64,000 bases of DNA from Gammaproteobacteria bacterium (GCA_020847075.1 JADLCS010000014.1:38170-102169), one strand, 5' to 3'. Shown: positions 10,258 to 20,058, numbered from the stretch's first letter. Notes: generated by a model not told the origin, from the letters alone. Made by a program: numbers and translations.

Positions 10258-10662
10258 GTTCGTGCCCGTCTTGCTCTGTCTGTCTTTCTTTAGTTTTGTG
10301 TCTCAAGATATGGATTTAAAAGCTGAATCCATATCGCCGCGCCCCGGTCGCGGGGGGCGTCGGCGGGGGCCTTCCCGCGCGGTCCCCGGTGCGGTCGGCT
10401 TCCGAACCGTAATGAAGCGGAAGTCTATCACACGGCCCCGTCAAATAATAGACGCTGCCTTGCCCGGGAGTTTACTATTTGTCGTAAGAACAACGAGATA
10501 TTTCTTCGACGGGGTGAAGCGTCAAAATTTTGTGTGATGGCGCCGCCCATCCGAAAGGGGTTTGCCGTTTCCGGGGCCCGGGTTAGGCGATCGGCCTCGA
10601 TATCCTGTATGCTTTACCATTTTTCCGGGCGGTCCACGTTCAATTTTCAGATAAGGTGTGAG
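10258..10662. other. 405-bp divergent intergenic region between the diguanylate cyclase gene and glyA
   Basis: Both genes are driven from here. It holds a perfect 10-base inverted repeat (10307-10316 and 10326-10335) some 50 bases before the cyclase start, an AT-rich stretch at about 10430-10540, and just before glyA a TATGCT-like -10 candidate (about 10607) with AAGGTG as ribosome binding site. No ORF here is supported by codon pattern or homology. Confidence 0.5.
10307..10335. promoter_or_regulatory. perfect 10-bp inverted repeat upstream of the diguanylate cyclase gene
   Basis: GATATGGATT (10307-10316) and its exact reverse complement AATCCATATC (10326-10335) flank a nine-base spacer. It is AT-rich in a GC-rich neighbourhood and sits in the leader of the cyclase gene. 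It may be an operator or an RNA hairpin; a terminator is unlikely because no T-run follows on either strand. Confidence 0.4.
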
Positions 10663-11919
10663 ATGTTCGCAACGAAGATGCAGATTGCCGGTTTCGACGA
10701 CGATCTCTGGGCGGCGATCCAGGGCGAGGCGAGGCGCCAGGAGGACCATATCGAGCTCATCGCGTCGGAAAACTACGCGAGCCCGCGCGTGTTGCAGGCC
10801 CAGGGATCGGTGCTGACCAACAAGTACGCGGAAGGCTATCCGGGCAAGCGTTATTACGGCGGCTGCGAATATGTCGATGTCGCCGAGCAGCTCGCCATTG
10901 AGCGCGCGAAACGGCTGTTCGGCGCCGATTACGCCAACGTGCAGCCGCATTCCGGTTCGCAGGCCAACGCGGCGGTCTACATGGCCCTGCTGCAGCCGGG
11001 AGACACCATCCTCGGCATGAGCCTGGCGCACGGCGGTCATCTGACCCACGGCGCCAAGGTGAATTTCTCCGGCAAGATCTATAACGCCATCGGTTACGGC
11101 CTCGATTCCGCCACCGGCGAGATCGACTACGCCCAGGTCGAGGCGCTGGCGCGCGAGCACAGGCCGAAGATGGTGGTCGCTGGCTTCAGCGCCTATTCGC
11201 GCGTGATCGACTGGCAGCGTTTCCGCGCCATCGCCGACGCGGTGGGCGCTTACCTGTTCGTCGATATCGCCCACGTGGCCGGCCTGATCGCCGCCGGCTG
11301 TTATCCGAATCCGGTGCAGATCGCGGACATCACCACCTCGACCACCCACAAGACGTTGCGCGGTCCGCGCGGCGGGCTCATCCTGGCGCGCGCCAACGAA
11401 GAGATCGAGAAGAAGCTCAATTCGATGGTCTTCCCCGGCACGCAGGGCGGGCCGCTGATGCACGTTATCGCGGCCAAGGCGGTGGCCTTCAAGGAGGCGC
11501 TGGCGCCGGAGTTCCGCGTCTATCAGCAGCAGGTGCTCGCCAATGCGCGCGCCATGGCGGGACGCATGCAGGAACGCGGTTACCGGATCGTCTCCGGCGG
11601 CACCGACAACCACCTGTTCCTGGTCGACCTGATCGACAAGGCAATCACCGGCAAGGACGCCGACGCCGCGCTCGGCGCGGCCAACATCACGGTCAACAAG
11701 AACAGCGTCCCGAACGATCCGCGTTCCCCCTTCGTCACCAGCGGCATCCGCATCGGCACCCCGGCGGTGACCACGCGCGGATTCAAGGAGACTGAGGTGC
11801 GCACGCTGGCGGACTGGATCTGCGACATCCTCGACCACCCCGGCGATACGGCGGTGATCGACCGGGTGCGCGCGCAGGTGCTGGACATCTGCCGGCGTCA
11901 TCCGGTCTATGGGGCCTGA
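10663..11919 (+). CDS. glyA: serine hydroxymethyltransferase
   Basis: A 418-residue PLP enzyme (E. coli 417) interconverting serine and glycine while charging tetrahydrofolate with a one-carbon unit. Seen: [43 protein letters not shown], the PLP-lysine block [13 protein letters not shown] near residue 230, and NSVPNDP. ATG 10663 has AAGGTG six bases upstream; an in-frame ATG at 10534 lies in non-homologous leader. nrdR follows 61 bases downstream, then the riboflavin cluster, an order common in gammaproteobacteria. Confidence 0.97.
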   Translation: MFATKMQIAGFDDDLWAAIQGEARRQEDHIELIASENYASPRVLQAQGSVLTNKYAEGYPGKRYYGGCEYVDVAEQLAIERAKRLFGADYANVQPHSGSQANAAVYMALLQPGDTILGMSLAHGGHLTHGAKVNFSGKIYNAIGYGLDSATGEIDYAQVEALAREHRPKMVVAGFSAYSRVIDWQRFRAIADAVGAYLFVDIAHVAGLIAAGCYPNPVQIADITTSTTHKTLRGPRGGLILARANEEIEKKLNSMVFPGTQGGPLMHVIAAKAVAFKEALAPEFRVYQQQVLANARAMAGRMQERGYRIVSGGTDNHLFLVDLIDKAITGKDADAALGAANITVNKNSVPNDPRSPFVTSGIRIGTPAVTTRGFKETEVRTLADWICDILDHPGDTAVIDRVRAQVLDICRRHPVYGA

Positions 11920-11980
11920 TGCGTAATCCTCGCGCCGGCGGACATCCCTCGCGGGTGCGCCGGCGCCGAGGCCGATCCTG

Positions 11981-12490
11981 ATGCGATGCCCATTCTGCGG
12001 TGCCGGCGATACCCGGGTGATCGACTCCCGCCTCGCGAACGAGGGCGCCTCCATCCGCCGCCGGCGCGAGTGCGTCACCTGCACGGAACGCTTCACGACC
12101 TTCGAGAGCGCCGAGCTGGTGTTCCCGCACATCGTCAAGCACGATGGGACGCGAGAGCCCTTCAACGAGGAAAAGCTGCGGCGCGGCATGTTGCGCGCGC
12201 TGGAAAAGCGCCCGGTGGACATCGAGGCCATCGAGTCCGCCGTCAACCACATCAAGCACCGCCTGCACGTCTCGGGTGAGCGCGAGATCCGCGCGCGCGA
12301 GCTGGGCGAGTGGGTGATGGGCGAGTTGCGCGACCTCGACGAGGTGGCCTATGTCCGCTTCGCCTCCGTGTACCGCCGTTTCCAGGACGTGAACGCCTTC
12401 CGCGAGGAGATCGAACGCCTGCAGAACGACGCCTCCTCCGAACTCAGGAAGCGGCAGTATTCCCTGCTCACGCCGGATGAAGACACCTGA
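11981..12490 (+). CDS. nrdR: ribonucleotide reductase transcriptional repressor NrdR
   Basis: A 169-residue NrdR: an N-terminal zinc ribbon with C3, C6, C31 and C34 (CPFC...CVTC) and the basic stretch [10 protein letters not shown] that binds DNA, then an ATP-cone domain from about residue 46 ([19 protein letters not shown]) that senses ATP/dATP. It represses nrd genes by binding NrdR boxes; none are in this window. It lies between glyA and ribD, with 33 bases before ribD. Confidence 0.97.
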   Translation: MRCPFCGAGDTRVIDSRLANEGASIRRRRECVTCTERFTTFESAELVFPHIVKHDGTREPFNEEKLRRGMLRALEKRPVDIEAIESAVNHIKHRLHVSGEREIRARELGEWVMGELRDLDEVAYVRFASVYRRFQDVNAFREEIERLQNDASSELRKRQYSLLTPDEDT

Positions 12491-12523
12491 AGGGCGGCGC
12501 CGCGACGACGGCGCCGGTGGTCG

Positions 12524-13654
12524 ATGAACGATCGCCCGGATCACGAAATGATGGCGCTGGCCCTGCAACTGGCGCGGCGGGGATGGTATACCACCCGGCC
12601 CAATCCGCGCGTCGGCTGCGTCCTCGCGCGGGACGGGGAGATCGTCGGCTTGGGCTGGCACGAGCGCGCCGGCGGACCGCATGCCGAGGCGGCCGCGCTC
12701 GCGCAGGCCGGCGCGCGTGCGCGCGGGGCCACGGCCTATGTCACGCTCGAGCCGTGCTGCCATCACGGCCGCACGCCGCCGTGCGCGGACACGCTGATCG
12801 CGGCCGGGGTGAGGCGCGTGGTCGCCGCGATGACGGACCCGAATCCGCAGGTGGCCGGCGCCGGGATACGGCGGCTGCGCGAGGCCGGTATCGAGGTGGA
12901 GGTCGGTCTGATGGGCGCCGAGGCCGCGGCGCTCAATCCCGGTTTCATCCTGCGCCATCGCGCGGGGCGGCCCTACGTCCGCGCCAAGCTGGCCATGACG
13001 CTGGACGGACGCACGGCGGCGGCGGACGGGCGCAGCCAGTGGATCACCGGCGCCGCCGCGCGGCGCGACGTGCAGCGCCTGCGGGCGCGGAGCTGCGCGA
13101 TCGTGACCGGCATCGGTACCGTGCTCGCCGACGATCCGGCGCTGACGCTGCGGCCGGACGAGCTGGATCCCGGCGAGTTCGCGACCCACGTCGATGCGCG
13201 CACAATCCCGCCGCCCCTGCGCGTGATCGTCGACAGCCGCGGCCGCACGCCGGCGCGCGCGCGCCTGCTGGCCGCGCCCGGGCCGGTGCTGATCGCCACC
13301 GCGGGCGCGGAGGGAGACGCGGAAGGTCCGGTCGAATACGGTTGTTTCCCCGGTCCGGACGGGCGCGTGGATCTGTCCGCGCTGCTGGCCGGTTTGGCGC
13401 AACGTCAGGTCAATGAGGTACTATTGGAAGCGGGCGCCGTCCTGAGCGGCGCCATGTTGCGGGCGGGCCTGATCGACGAACTGGTGCTCTACATCGCCCC
13501 GAAGCTGTTGGGCGAGCGCGGCCGCGCGTTGTTCGATCTGGGGGAGGTGCTCGCGCTCGGACAGGCCGTTCCGCTGGCCATCGCGGATCTGCGCGCGGTG
13601 GGCGACGACTGGCGCCTCACGGCGCATCCGAAGACCTCCGCCGGAGGCGTTTGA
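12524..13654 (+). CDS. ribD: bifunctional riboflavin pyrimidine deaminase/reductase
   Basis: A 376-residue RibD. The N-terminal deaminase domain has H53-A-E55 and the zinc cysteines in PCCHHGRTPPC (about residues 77-87); the C-terminal reductase starts near residue 145 (YVRAKLAMTLDGRTA) with GIGTVLADDPALTLR and a closing VNEVLLEAGAVLSGA. It converts the GTP cyclohydrolase II product to 5-amino-6-ribitylamino-uracil phosphate in two steps. First gene of the rib operon; ribE starts three bases after its stop. No FMN riboswitch is visible in the 33 bases before it. Confidence 0.97.
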   Translation: MNDRPDHEMMALALQLARRGWYTTRPNPRVGCVLARDGEIVGLGWHERAGGPHAEAAALAQAGARARGATAYVTLEPCCHHGRTPPCADTLIAAGVRRVVAAMTDPNPQVAGAGIRRLREAGIEVEVGLMGAEAAALNPGFILRHRAGRPYVRAKLAMTLDGRTAAADGRSQWITGAAARRDVQRLRARSCAIVTGIGTVLADDPALTLRPDELDPGEFATHVDARTIPPPLRVIVDSRGRTPARARLLAAPGPVLIATAGAEGDAEGPVEYGCFPGPDGRVDLSALLAGLAQRQVNEVLLEAGAVLSGAMLRAGLIDELVLYIAPKLLGERGRALFDLGEVLALGQAVPLAIADLRAVGDDWRLTAHPKTSAGGV

Positions 13655-13657
13655 GGC

Positions 13658-14314
13658 ATGTTTACCGGAATCGTATTGGGGCGGGGCGCGGTGCGCGCGC
13701 TGGAACGGCGCGGCGAGGACATGCGCCTGGGCATCGACGGCGCGGGGCTCGATCTGGCGGATCTGCGCGCCGGCGACAGCGTCGCGGTGAACGGCGTCTG
13801 TCTGACGGCGCTCGCGCCCGGCGGCAACGCGTTTTCCGCCGACGTCTCGCTCGAGACGCTCGCGCGCACGACGCTGTCGGATCTGCGCGCGGGGGCCGGG
13901 GTCAATCTCGAACTGGCCCTGCTGCCGACCACCCGGCTCGGCGGACATCTGGTCAGCGGCCATGTCGATGGCGTCGGCCGGGTGGTCGATCTGGGCGAGG
14001 CGGGCCGTTCGCGCCGGCTGCGCATCGAGGTGCCGGCCGGACTCGCGCGCTACCTGGCGGCCAAGGGATCGATCTGCGTCGACGGCGTGAGCCTGACAGT
14101 CAACGCGGTGGCGGGGGCGGAATTCGAGGTCAACGTGATCCCCCATACCCTGGAGCAGACGGTCATCGGCGCCTATCGCCGCGGCACGCGCGTGAACCTC
14201 GAGGTCGATCTGGTGGCGCGTTACATCGAGAGCCTGCTGGCCGGACGCGCGGCGCCGGCGGCGGGTATCAGCCGTGAATTTCTGGAGCAACATGGATTCG
14301 TTAAGGATGTCTAG
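13658..14314 (+). CDS. ribE: riboflavin synthase alpha subunit
   Basis: A 218-residue enzyme that dismutates two 6,7-dimethyl-8-ribityllumazines to riboflavin. It starts with the diagnostic MFTGIV, has two tandem lumazine-binding barrels (about 1-95 and 96-200), with AVNGVCLTA and the matching CVDGVSLTVN, and GHVDGVG between them. The gene name ribC is also used. It starts three bases after ribD stops and ends just before ribBX. Confidence 0.97.
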   Translation: MFTGIVLGRGAVRALERRGEDMRLGIDGAGLDLADLRAGDSVAVNGVCLTALAPGGNAFSADVSLETLARTTLSDLRAGAGVNLELALLPTTRLGGHLVSGHVDGVGRVVDLGEAGRSRRLRIEVPAGLARYLAAKGSICVDGVSLTVNAVAGAEFEVNVIPHTLEQTVIGAYRRGTRVNLEVDLVARYIESLLAGRAAPAAGISREFLEQHGFVKDV

Positions 14315-14342
14315 TCTGGGCGACTACAGGGGGCGGGACGAT

Positions 14343-15494
14343 ATGGCGGAGATCGCCGCGATGCGCGACGACGATGCGCACTTCAATTCCACGGCGGAGC
14401 TGGTCGAGGAACTGAAGCGCGGGCGGATGATCGTCCTGATGGACGACGAGGAGCGCGAGAACGAGGGCGATCTGCTCATGGCGGCCGCCTGCGTGAGGCC
14501 GGAGGACGTCAACTTCATGGCCCGCTATGGCCGCGGCCTGATCTGCCTGACCCTCACGCGCGAGCGCTGCGAACAACTGCGCCTGCCGCTGATGGTGAGC
14601 GATACCAACGCCAAGCACCTGACCAATTTCACCGTCTCGATCGAGGCGGCGCGCGGGGTGACGACCGGCATCTCGGCCGCCGACCGCGCCACCACCATCC
14701 GCGCCGCGGTGGCCGCCGAGGCGCGGCCGTCCGATCTCGTGCAGCCGGGCCATATCTTTCCCCTGATGGCGCAGCCCGGCGGCGTGCTCGCCCGCGCGGG
14801 ACACACCGAGGCCGGCTGCGACCTGGCGCGCCTGGCGGGCTTCGAGCCGGCGGCGGTGATCGTCGAGATCCTCGACGAGGACGGCGGCATGGCGCGCCGC
14901 CCCCAGTTGATGCGCTTCGCGCGTGAGCATGGCCTGAAGATCGGCACCATCGCCGATCTCATCCACCATCGCATGCAGCATGAACAGACGGTGGAGCCGG
15001 TCGCCGAATGCTCGCTGCCGACGATCCACGGCGACTTCCGGCTCAAGGCCTATCACGACGCCGCCGATGACCAGTTGCATCTGGCGCTCATCCGCGGGGT
15101 GATCCACCCCGATGAACCGGTGCTGGTGCGTGTGCATATGGAGGATCGGCTGTGCGACATGCTCGGCACTACCTTCCATGAGACGAGCTGGAGTCTGCGC
15201 GAGGCGCTGGAGCAGGTGGCGCGGGAGCCGGCCGGCGGCGTCGTGGTGCTGCTGCGCGGCGGCGAGGACGCGCGCGGCCTGCTGCGGCGCATCATGGACC
15301 ACCAGTTGCACGACAAGGGCATCGAACTGCCCAAGTCGCCGAAGAGTTCGGAGCTGCGCACCTTCGGCGTCGGCGCCCAGATCCTCGCCGATCTCGGCGT
15401 GCGCCGCATGCGTGTGATGGGCTCGCCCAAGCGCTTGCTGGGGCTGTCCGGGTTCGGGCTCGAGATCGTCGAGTACGTGCCGGGGAATGGCTGA
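14343..15494 (+). CDS. ribBX: RibBX: DHBP synthase fused to a degenerate GTP-cyclohydrolase-II-like domain
   Basis: About 383 residues. The N-terminal half is 3,4-dihydroxy-2-butanone-4-phosphate synthase: [19 protein letters not shown], a [13 protein letters not shown] block and [13 protein letters not shown] are intact. The C-terminal half has the RibA fold ([22 protein letters not shown]) but lacks the zinc site: the usual HSEC and RCDC cysteines read HMED and HETS, and the RQEGRG-type segment reads RGGEDARG. This matches the described RibBX variant, in which the second half no longer acts as GTP cyclohydrolase II. ATG 14343 or 14361 (GGAG nine bases upstream) may be the start; the frame is open from 14274. 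Confidence 0.9.
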   Translation: MAEIAAMRDDDAHFNSTAELVEELKRGRMIVLMDDEERENEGDLLMAAACVRPEDVNFMARYGRGLICLTLTRERCEQLRLPLMVSDTNAKHLTNFTVSIEAARGVTTGISAADRATTIRAAVAAEARPSDLVQPGHIFPLMAQPGGVLARAGHTEAGCDLARLAGFEPAAVIVEILDEDGGMARRPQLMRFAREHGLKIGTIADLIHHRMQHEQTVEPVAECSLPTIHGDFRLKAYHDAADDQLHLALIRGVIHPDEPVLVRVHMEDRLCDMLGTTFHETSWSLREALEQVAREPAGGVVVLLRGGEDARGLLRRIMDHQLHDKGIELPKSPKSSELRTFGVGAQILADLGVRRMRVMGSPKRLLGLSGFGLEIVEYVPGNG

Positions 15495-15547
15495 GCGCGG
15501 GGCGCATCGGTTACACTAGCGGCACATCCAGGTCGAACGGAAACGAG

Positions 15548-16024
15548 ATGACGGACATACGTACCATAGAAGGCGATTTCTCCGCGACGACGGCCCGCTA
15601 TGCCATCGTCGCCTCGAGGTTCAACAGCTTCATCGTCGATTCGCTCCTGGGCGGCGCCCTGGACGTCCTGCGCCGGCACGGCGTGGAGGACAAGGCGATC
15701 GAGATCGTGCGCGTGCCGGGGGCCTTCGAGCTGCCGCTGGTCGCCAAGCGGCTCGCCGCCACCCGGCGTTACGACGCGGTGATCGCGCTGGGCGCGGTGA
15801 TCCGCGGCGGCACCGCACATTTCGATTACGTGGCGGGCGGCTGCGCGCGCGGGTTGGCCGAGGTGGCGTTGAGCTGCGATCTGCCGGTGGTCTTCGGCGT
15901 GCTGACCGTCGACACGATCGAGCAGGCCATCGAGCGCGCCGGCGCCAAGGCCGGCAACAAGGGCGCCGATGCGGCGCTCACCGCGCTCGAGATGGTCAGC
16001 CTGCTGCGCAAGCTGGATGCCTGA
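15548..16024 (+). CDS. ribH: 6,7-dimethyl-8-ribityllumazine synthase
   Basis: A 158-residue RibH, which condenses the ribitylaminouracil with the RibB product to give lumazine. Seen: [18 protein letters not shown] (substrate-binding Phe), [24 protein letters not shown] with the catalytic His, and [20 protein letters not shown]. Typical length. It follows ribBX by 53 bases and precedes nusB by 34, in the standard gammaproteobacterial order. Confidence 0.97.
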   Translation: MTDIRTIEGDFSATTARYAIVASRFNSFIVDSLLGGALDVLRRHGVEDKAIEIVRVPGAFELPLVAKRLAATRRYDAVIALGAVIRGGTAHFDYVAGGCARGLAEVALSCDLPVVFGVLTVDTIEQAIERAGAKAGNKGADAALTALEMVSLLRKLDA

Positions 16025-16058
16025 TTCCACCGCCCCGATTCCGTTGAAGGGAAACCGC

Positions 16059-16508
16059 ATGAACAGCGCGCGCAGCCGGGCCCGGCGCTGTATCGTCCAG
16101 GCCCTCTACCAGTGGCAGTTGACCGGACGCGACGCCGGCGCCCTCGACGCCCAGTTCTTCATCGACGAGGGTGAAGGCGAGATCGAGCGCGCGTTCTTCG
16201 ATGGCGTGCTGGCGGAGGCGCTCGCCCATGCCGACGTGCTCGACGGGCTGATCGCGCCGCTGCTCGACCGCCCGCTCCAGGAGGTGGATCCGGTGGAGCT
16301 GGCCATTCTGCGCCTCGGCGCCTGCGAGCTGCGCTACCATCCCGAGGTCCCGTTTCGCGTCGTGATCAACGAGGCGGTGGAGCTGGCGAAGCTGTTCGGT
16401 GCCCATCACGGACACAAATACGTCAACGGCATCCTCGACCGGCTCGCGGCCCGCCTGCGCGCCGAGGAGGTGCCCGCCGCCGGCGGGGGCGGTTCCGCGC
16501 CGAAGTGA
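16059..16508 (+). CDS. nusB: transcription antitermination factor NusB
   Basis: A 149-residue helical protein. NusB binds boxA RNA with NusE (S10) for rRNA antitermination. Seen: the Arg-rich N-terminus RSRARRCIVQALYQWQ, VDPVELAILRLGACELR, VPFRVVINEAVELAKLFG and KYVNGILDRLA. ATG 16059 has GAAGGGA about seven bases upstream; the frame runs further up inside ribH but is not homologous there. The C-terminus ends in a short Gly/Pro tail. Confidence 0.96.
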   Translation: MNSARSRARRCIVQALYQWQLTGRDAGALDAQFFIDEGEGEIERAFFDGVLAEALAHADVLDGLIAPLLDRPLQEVDPVELAILRLGACELRYHPEVPFRVVINEAVELAKLFGAHHGHKYVNGILDRLAARLRAEEVPAAGGGGSAPK

Positions 16509-16552
16509 TCCGGCGTGTCTCCCCGCTGCGCGGCCGCCGCGGAGGGGGGCCT

Positions 16553-17578
16553 GTGAGTTCTCCGGAGTTCGATCTGATCGCGCGCCATTTCGCGCCGCCC
16601 GGCGCCGCCGGCCGCGGCGACGTCGTGCTCGGCATCGGCGACGATGCCGCCCTGTTGCGCCCGCCGTCCGGGATGGAACTCGTGGCCACGCTCGACACCC
16701 TGGTCGCGGGCGTTCACTTCCCTCTCGATACCGACGCCGAATCGATCGGCCACAAGGCGCTGGCGGTCAATCTGAGCGACCTGGCGGCGATGGGCGCGGA
16801 GCCGGCCTGGGCCCTGCTGGCGCTCACCCTGCCGGAGGCGGACGAGCGCTGGCTGGCGGATTTCGCGCATGGATTCTTTGCGCTGGCGCGCGGGTACGGC
16901 GTCGCGCTCGTCGGCGGCGACACCACGCGCGGACCGCTCAGCGTCAGTGTGCAGGTGCAGGGCTTCGTCCCGCCGGGGGCCGCGTTCCGGCGCGACGGCG
17001 CGCGGCCGGGCGATCTGATCTATGTCACCGGCACGCTGGGCGATGCCGGGCTCGCCTTGCGGTTGAGGGAGGCGTCGGCTATCGGTGCGCCCGGGGCGCG
17101 GGCGTTTCTGCGCCTACGCCTCGACCGTCCGCAGCCGCGCGTGCAAGAGGCCCTGCGCCTGCGTGGGTTGGCGCGCTCGGCGATCGATGTCTCCGACGGC
17201 CTGCTCGCGGATCTGGGGCATATCCTGCGGGCGAGCGGCGTCGGGGCGACGCTCGAGCTCGCGCGGTTGCCATTGTCCCCAGCGTTCCGTGCCTGCCTCG
17301 CGGCCGTGGAGGCCGGAGGGCATCCGGCCTTGCGATCGTTCAGGCCCGGTCTGGCCTGGGCGGATCTCGCGCTCGCCTCGGGCGACGATTACGAACTCTG
17401 TTTCACCGTGGACCCGGCGCACCGCCCCCGCCTGGAGGCCCTCGCCGCCGACGGGCTGCCGTGTACCTGCATCGGTACGGTCGATGCGGAGGCGGGTCTG
17501 CGTTGCCGGCTCGCCGACGGTACGCCCTATCTGCCGTCGCGGCGCGGCTACGATCACTTCGCCGGAGAGGGGTCATGA
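16553..17578 (+). CDS. thiL: thiamine-monophosphate kinase
   Basis: A 341-residue ThiL, phosphorylating thiamine monophosphate to the active diphosphate. Seen: GIGDDAALL, HFPLDTDAESIGHKALAVNLSD, the GGDTTRG nucleotide site and SDGLLADLGHIL. Start GTG 16553 is preferred: it begins at the conserved SSPEFDLIARHF and follows GGAGGGGGG by a few bases; a GTG at 16505 overlapping the nusB stop is the alternative. The stop overlaps the pgpA start by four bases (ATGA), implying translational coupling. Confidence 0.95.
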   Translation: MSSPEFDLIARHFAPPGAAGRGDVVLGIGDDAALLRPPSGMELVATLDTLVAGVHFPLDTDAESIGHKALAVNLSDLAAMGAEPAWALLALTLPEADERWLADFAHGFFALARGYGVALVGGDTTRGPLSVSVQVQGFVPPGAAFRRDGARPGDLIYVTGTLGDAGLALRLREASAIGAPGARAFLRLRLDRPQPRVQEALRLRGLARSAIDVSDGLLADLGHILRASGVGATLELARLPLSPAFRACLAAVEAGGHPALRSFRPGLAWADLALASGDDYELCFTVDPAHRPRLEALAADGLPCTCIGTVDAEAGLRCRLADGTPYLPSRRGYDHFAGEGS

Positions 17579-18057
17579 AACGGTCGGCGTTGCCCCCCGG
17601 TCTCCTGAGAGACCCGCGCCACTGGCCGGCGCTCGGCTTCGGTCTCGGCGCCGCGCCGTTCGCGCCCGGCACCTTCGGCACCTTGCTGGGGATCCCGGTC
17701 TATCTGCTGCTCGCGGGCGCATCGCTCCCGGTCTATCTGGCCGCGGTCGCCGCGCTGTTTCTGCTCGGGATCGCGGCCTGCCGCGTCACGGCGCGCGCGC
17801 TCGGCGTGCACGATCATCCGGCCATCGTGTTCGACGAGGTGGTCGGGTTCCTGATCACGATGACGCTGGCCCCGGCCAGCGCCGGATGGATCGTCGCGGG
17901 CTTCGCGCTGTTCCGCCTGTTCGACATCTGGAAACCCTGGCCGATCCGCTGGATCGACCGCCGCGTGCACGGCGGTCTCGGCATCATGCTGGACGACGCG
18001 CTGGCCGGCGTGTACGCGCTGCTGGTATTGCAGGCGGTCGCCTGGGCGGTGCGCTGA
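17575..18057 (+). CDS. pgpA: phosphatidylglycerophosphatase A
   Basis: A 160-residue integral membrane phosphatase making phosphatidylglycerol. Seen: GFGLGAAPFAPGTFGTLLG at the N-terminus, HDHPAIVFDEVVGFLITM, LFRLFDIWKPWPIRWIDRRVHGGLGIMLDDALAG (split here over the conserved acidic motif), and four hydrophobic segments. ATG 17575 overlaps the thiL stop. Last gene of the rib-nusB-thiL-pgpA operon; a palindrome follows 48 bases later and the next gene converges. Confidence 0.95.
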   Translation: MKRSALPPGLLRDPRHWPALGFGLGAAPFAPGTFGTLLGIPVYLLLAGASLPVYLAAVAALFLLGIAACRVTARALGVHDHPAIVFDEVVGFLITMTLAPASAGWIVAGFALFRLFDIWKPWPIRWIDRRVHGGLGIMLDDALAGVYALLVLQAVAWAVR

Positions 18058-18105
18058 CAGGAGGCCGAGGAAAGGGGCAGCCTCGCAGGTTGGGCGCCCG
18101 GAAAT

Positions 18106-18129
18106 GGGGACGGACTTCAGTCCGTCCCC
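18106..18129. repeat. short perfect palindrome, GGGGACGGACT type
   Basis: Eleven-base arms GGGGACGGACT and AGTCCGTCCCC around a two-base loop. It lies between the convergent pgpA and glutamine-amidotransferase genes, three bases from the latter's stop. It matches the two palindromes near 32.6-32.7 kb in arm sequence. No T-run follows, so it is classed as a dispersed REP-like unit rather than a terminator. Confidence 0.75.
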
Positions 18130-18132
18130 TAG

Positions 18133-18831
18133 TCAGGCCGGGTTCAGCCAGTAGTCGTACAGGGTGTCCGCTACGCGGTGCAGCGCGGTGATCCGCTGTT
18201 CGAGACGCGCCGTCATTTCCTCTTCGCTCTGCACGGCGGTCCGGCCGGCATTCTGGGCGAGTTCGTCGCGGTACTCCGCGCACCATTCCCGCACCATCGC
18301 GCCCGTCACCTCGACGTGGAACTGCAGGGCGAGGGCGCGGTCCTTCAGGAAGGCCTGATGGCGGCAATGCGCGCTGCTCATGAGCAGCGTGGCGCCGGGC
18401 GGCAGCCCGAAGGTCTCGCCGTGCCAGTGGAAGCCCTCGAAGCGTGCGGGCATCCGCCCGTGCAGGTTCCGCGCCGCGTCCGTGGAGACGATCTCGTGCC
18501 AGCCGATCTCCTTGACCGGGTTGGCGTCGACCTCGGCGCCGAGCGCCTTCGCGATCAACTGCCCACCGAGGCAATGGCCGAGCACCGGGAGGCCGTCGGC
18601 GCAGGCGCGGCGGATCAGGGCGAGTTCCCGCGCGACCCACGGCAGCGGGTCGTACACGCTCATCGGGCCACCCATGAAGACGAGGGCGCCGGCGTCGTCG
18701 ATGCGCTCGGGCACGGGTTCTCCCTCATCGACGTGGATGACGCGGCAGGGGATCGCGCGCGCGGCGAGGAATTCGCCCAGATACCCGGGCCCCTCGCACC
18801 CGATGTGGCGGAACACCAGGACCGGCTTCAT
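18133..18831 (-). CDS. class-I glutamine amidotransferase-like protein
   Basis: A 232-residue GATase1 domain protein, standing alone without a synthase domain. The triad is visible: the nucleophile Cys in GHCLGGQ near residue 87 and His-Glu in FHVE near residues 171-174; FMGGPMSVYD is the oxyanion segment. Such proteins are often annotated as GMP-synthase-like, but real GuaA carries an extra ATP-pyrophosphatase domain, absent here. The substrate is unknown; some homologues act on gamma-glutamyl compounds. It lies downstream of folE2 on the same strand with a 34-base gap. Confidence 0.85.
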   Translation of the reverse strand: MKPVLVFRHIGCEGPGYLGEFLAARAIPCRVIHVDEGEPVPERIDDAGALVFMGGPMSVYDPLPWVARELALIRRACADGLPVLGHCLGGQLIAKALGAEVDANPVKEIGWHEIVSTDAARNLHGRMPARFEGFHWHGETFGLPPGATLLMSSAHCRHQAFLKDRALALQFHVEVTGAMVREWCAEYRDELAQNAGRTAVQSEEEMTARLEQRITALHRVADTLYDYWLNPA

Positions 18832-18865
18832 GCCGCGGTCTTCCGCCGCAGTGCCGGACCACGCG

Positions 18866-19672
18866 TCACGGGCAGGGGTGCATGCCCTTCGCGATCAGGG
18901 CGTAGGCGGAGTGGTTGTGGATGGACTCGAAGTTTTCCGACTCGAGGATATAGCCCTCGATGCGCTGGTCGGCGTTGAGGCGGGCGGCGACGTCGCGCAC
19001 CATGTCCTCGACGAACTTCGGGTTGTCGTAGGCGCGTTCGGTGACGTATTTCTCGTCCGGCCGCTTGAGCAGGCCGTAGATCTCGCACGAGGCCTCCTGC
19101 TCGACGATGTCGATCAGGTCCTCGATCAAGACGAAGCCCTTGGTGCGCGCCGTCACTGTCACATGGGAGCGCTGGTTGTGCGCGCCGTATTGCGAGATCT
19201 CCTTGGAGCACGGACACAGGCTGGTGACCGGCACCACGACCTTGACCGTCATCTGCGCCTTGTCGGCGGTCGCCTCGCCGATCAGCGTGACGTCGTAATC
19301 GAGCAGGCTCGGCACGCCGGAGACCGGCGCCGCCTTGTTGACGAAGTAGGGGAAGCGCATCTCCATATGCGCGGAGGCGGCGTTGAGCGTCTCGCGTATC
19401 TTCGCCAGGATCTCCTTGAACGAGGCGACGGTGATCTCGCGCTCGTGGGAATTGAGCAACTCGACGAAGCGCGACATGTGCGTGCCCTTGAAGTTGTGCG
19501 GCAGGTCGACGTACATGTTGAAGGCGGCGACGGTATGCTGCTCTCCGCCGCTGCGGTCGCGCACGCGCACCGGATGGCGGATATGCTTGATGCCGACCTT
19601 GTCGATGGGGAGCTTGCGGGTATCCGGGCTGCCCTGGACGTCGGCGATGACTTCGGCATTGATCGGGTTCAT
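18866..19672 (-). CDS. folE2: GTP cyclohydrolase FolE2 (GCYH-IB)
   Basis: A 268-residue type IB GTP cyclohydrolase I producing 7,8-dihydroneopterin triphosphate. Seen: the metal-binding Cys in [22 protein letters not shown] (part near residue 155), [11 protein letters not shown] and the C-terminal [13 protein letters not shown]. FolE2 enzymes use Mn, Fe or Zn and often back up zinc-dependent FolE. It overlaps queD by four bases (ATGA), so here its product most directly feeds queuosine synthesis, though folate is equally possible. Confidence 0.95.
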   Translation of the reverse strand: MNPINAEVIADVQGSPDTRKLPIDKVGIKHIRHPVRVRDRSGGEQHTVAAFNMYVDLPHNFKGTHMSRFVELLNSHEREITVASFKEILAKIRETLNAASAHMEMRFPYFVNKAAPVSGVPSLLDYDVTLIGEATADKAQMTVKVVVPVTSLCPCSKEISQYGAHNQRSHVTVTARTKGFVLIEDLIDIVEQEASCEIYGLLKRPDEKYVTERAYDNPKFVEDMVRDVAARLNADQRIEGYILESENFESIHNHSAYALIAKGMHPCP

Positions 19673-20058
19673 CGGTCGTTCACCTCGCTGTAGCGGACTC
19701 CGGCGCTATCGGTCTCCCACAGCATCACTGCGACGACGCGTACCGTGTCGGTGTTCAGGACCTCGGACAGTCCATGATAGAAAAAGGCCGCGATGTTCTC
19801 CGCCGTCGGGTTGATCCGATCGAACGGCGGCAGATCGTTCAGGTTGCGGTGATCCAGCGTGCCGGCGAGGTCCCGCGCTGCCTGCTTGATGACCTTGAAG
19901 TCCACGCCCATGCCCACGCCGTTGAGCGCGGTGGCCTCGACTTCGACGTCGACCTTCCAGTTGTGTCCGTGCAGCCGGCTGCAGTCGCCTGGATAGTCGC
20001 GCAGGCTGTGGGCCGCCGCGAAACCCGTGGATACCTTGAGCAAATAGCGTGACCGCAT
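19669..20058 (-). CDS. queD: 6-carboxy-5,6,7,8-tetrahydropterin synthase
   Basis: A 129-residue PTPS-family enzyme for the second step of preQ0 synthesis. Zinc ligands H17, H30 and H32 and the catalytic C26 ([11 protein letters not shown]) are present, with the Asp/His/Glu of LDHRNLND and NPTAEN. The single Cys spacing fits QueD. Translationally coupled to folE2; 17 bases after dxs. Together with queA and tgt at 3-5 kb the window has four queuosine genes; queE, queC, queF and queG are not here. Confidence 0.93.
   Translation of the reverse strand: MRSRYLLKVSTGFAAAHSLRDYPGDCSRLHGHNWKVDVEVEATALNGVGMGVDFKVIKQAARDLAGTLDHRNLNDLPPFDRINPTAENIAAFFYHGLSEVLNTDTVRVVAVMLWETDSAGVRYSEVNDR

Noticed and set aside
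12491..12523. FMN riboswitch before ribD
   Set aside because: The gap is only 33 bases and holds none of the conserved motifs of that riboswitch.
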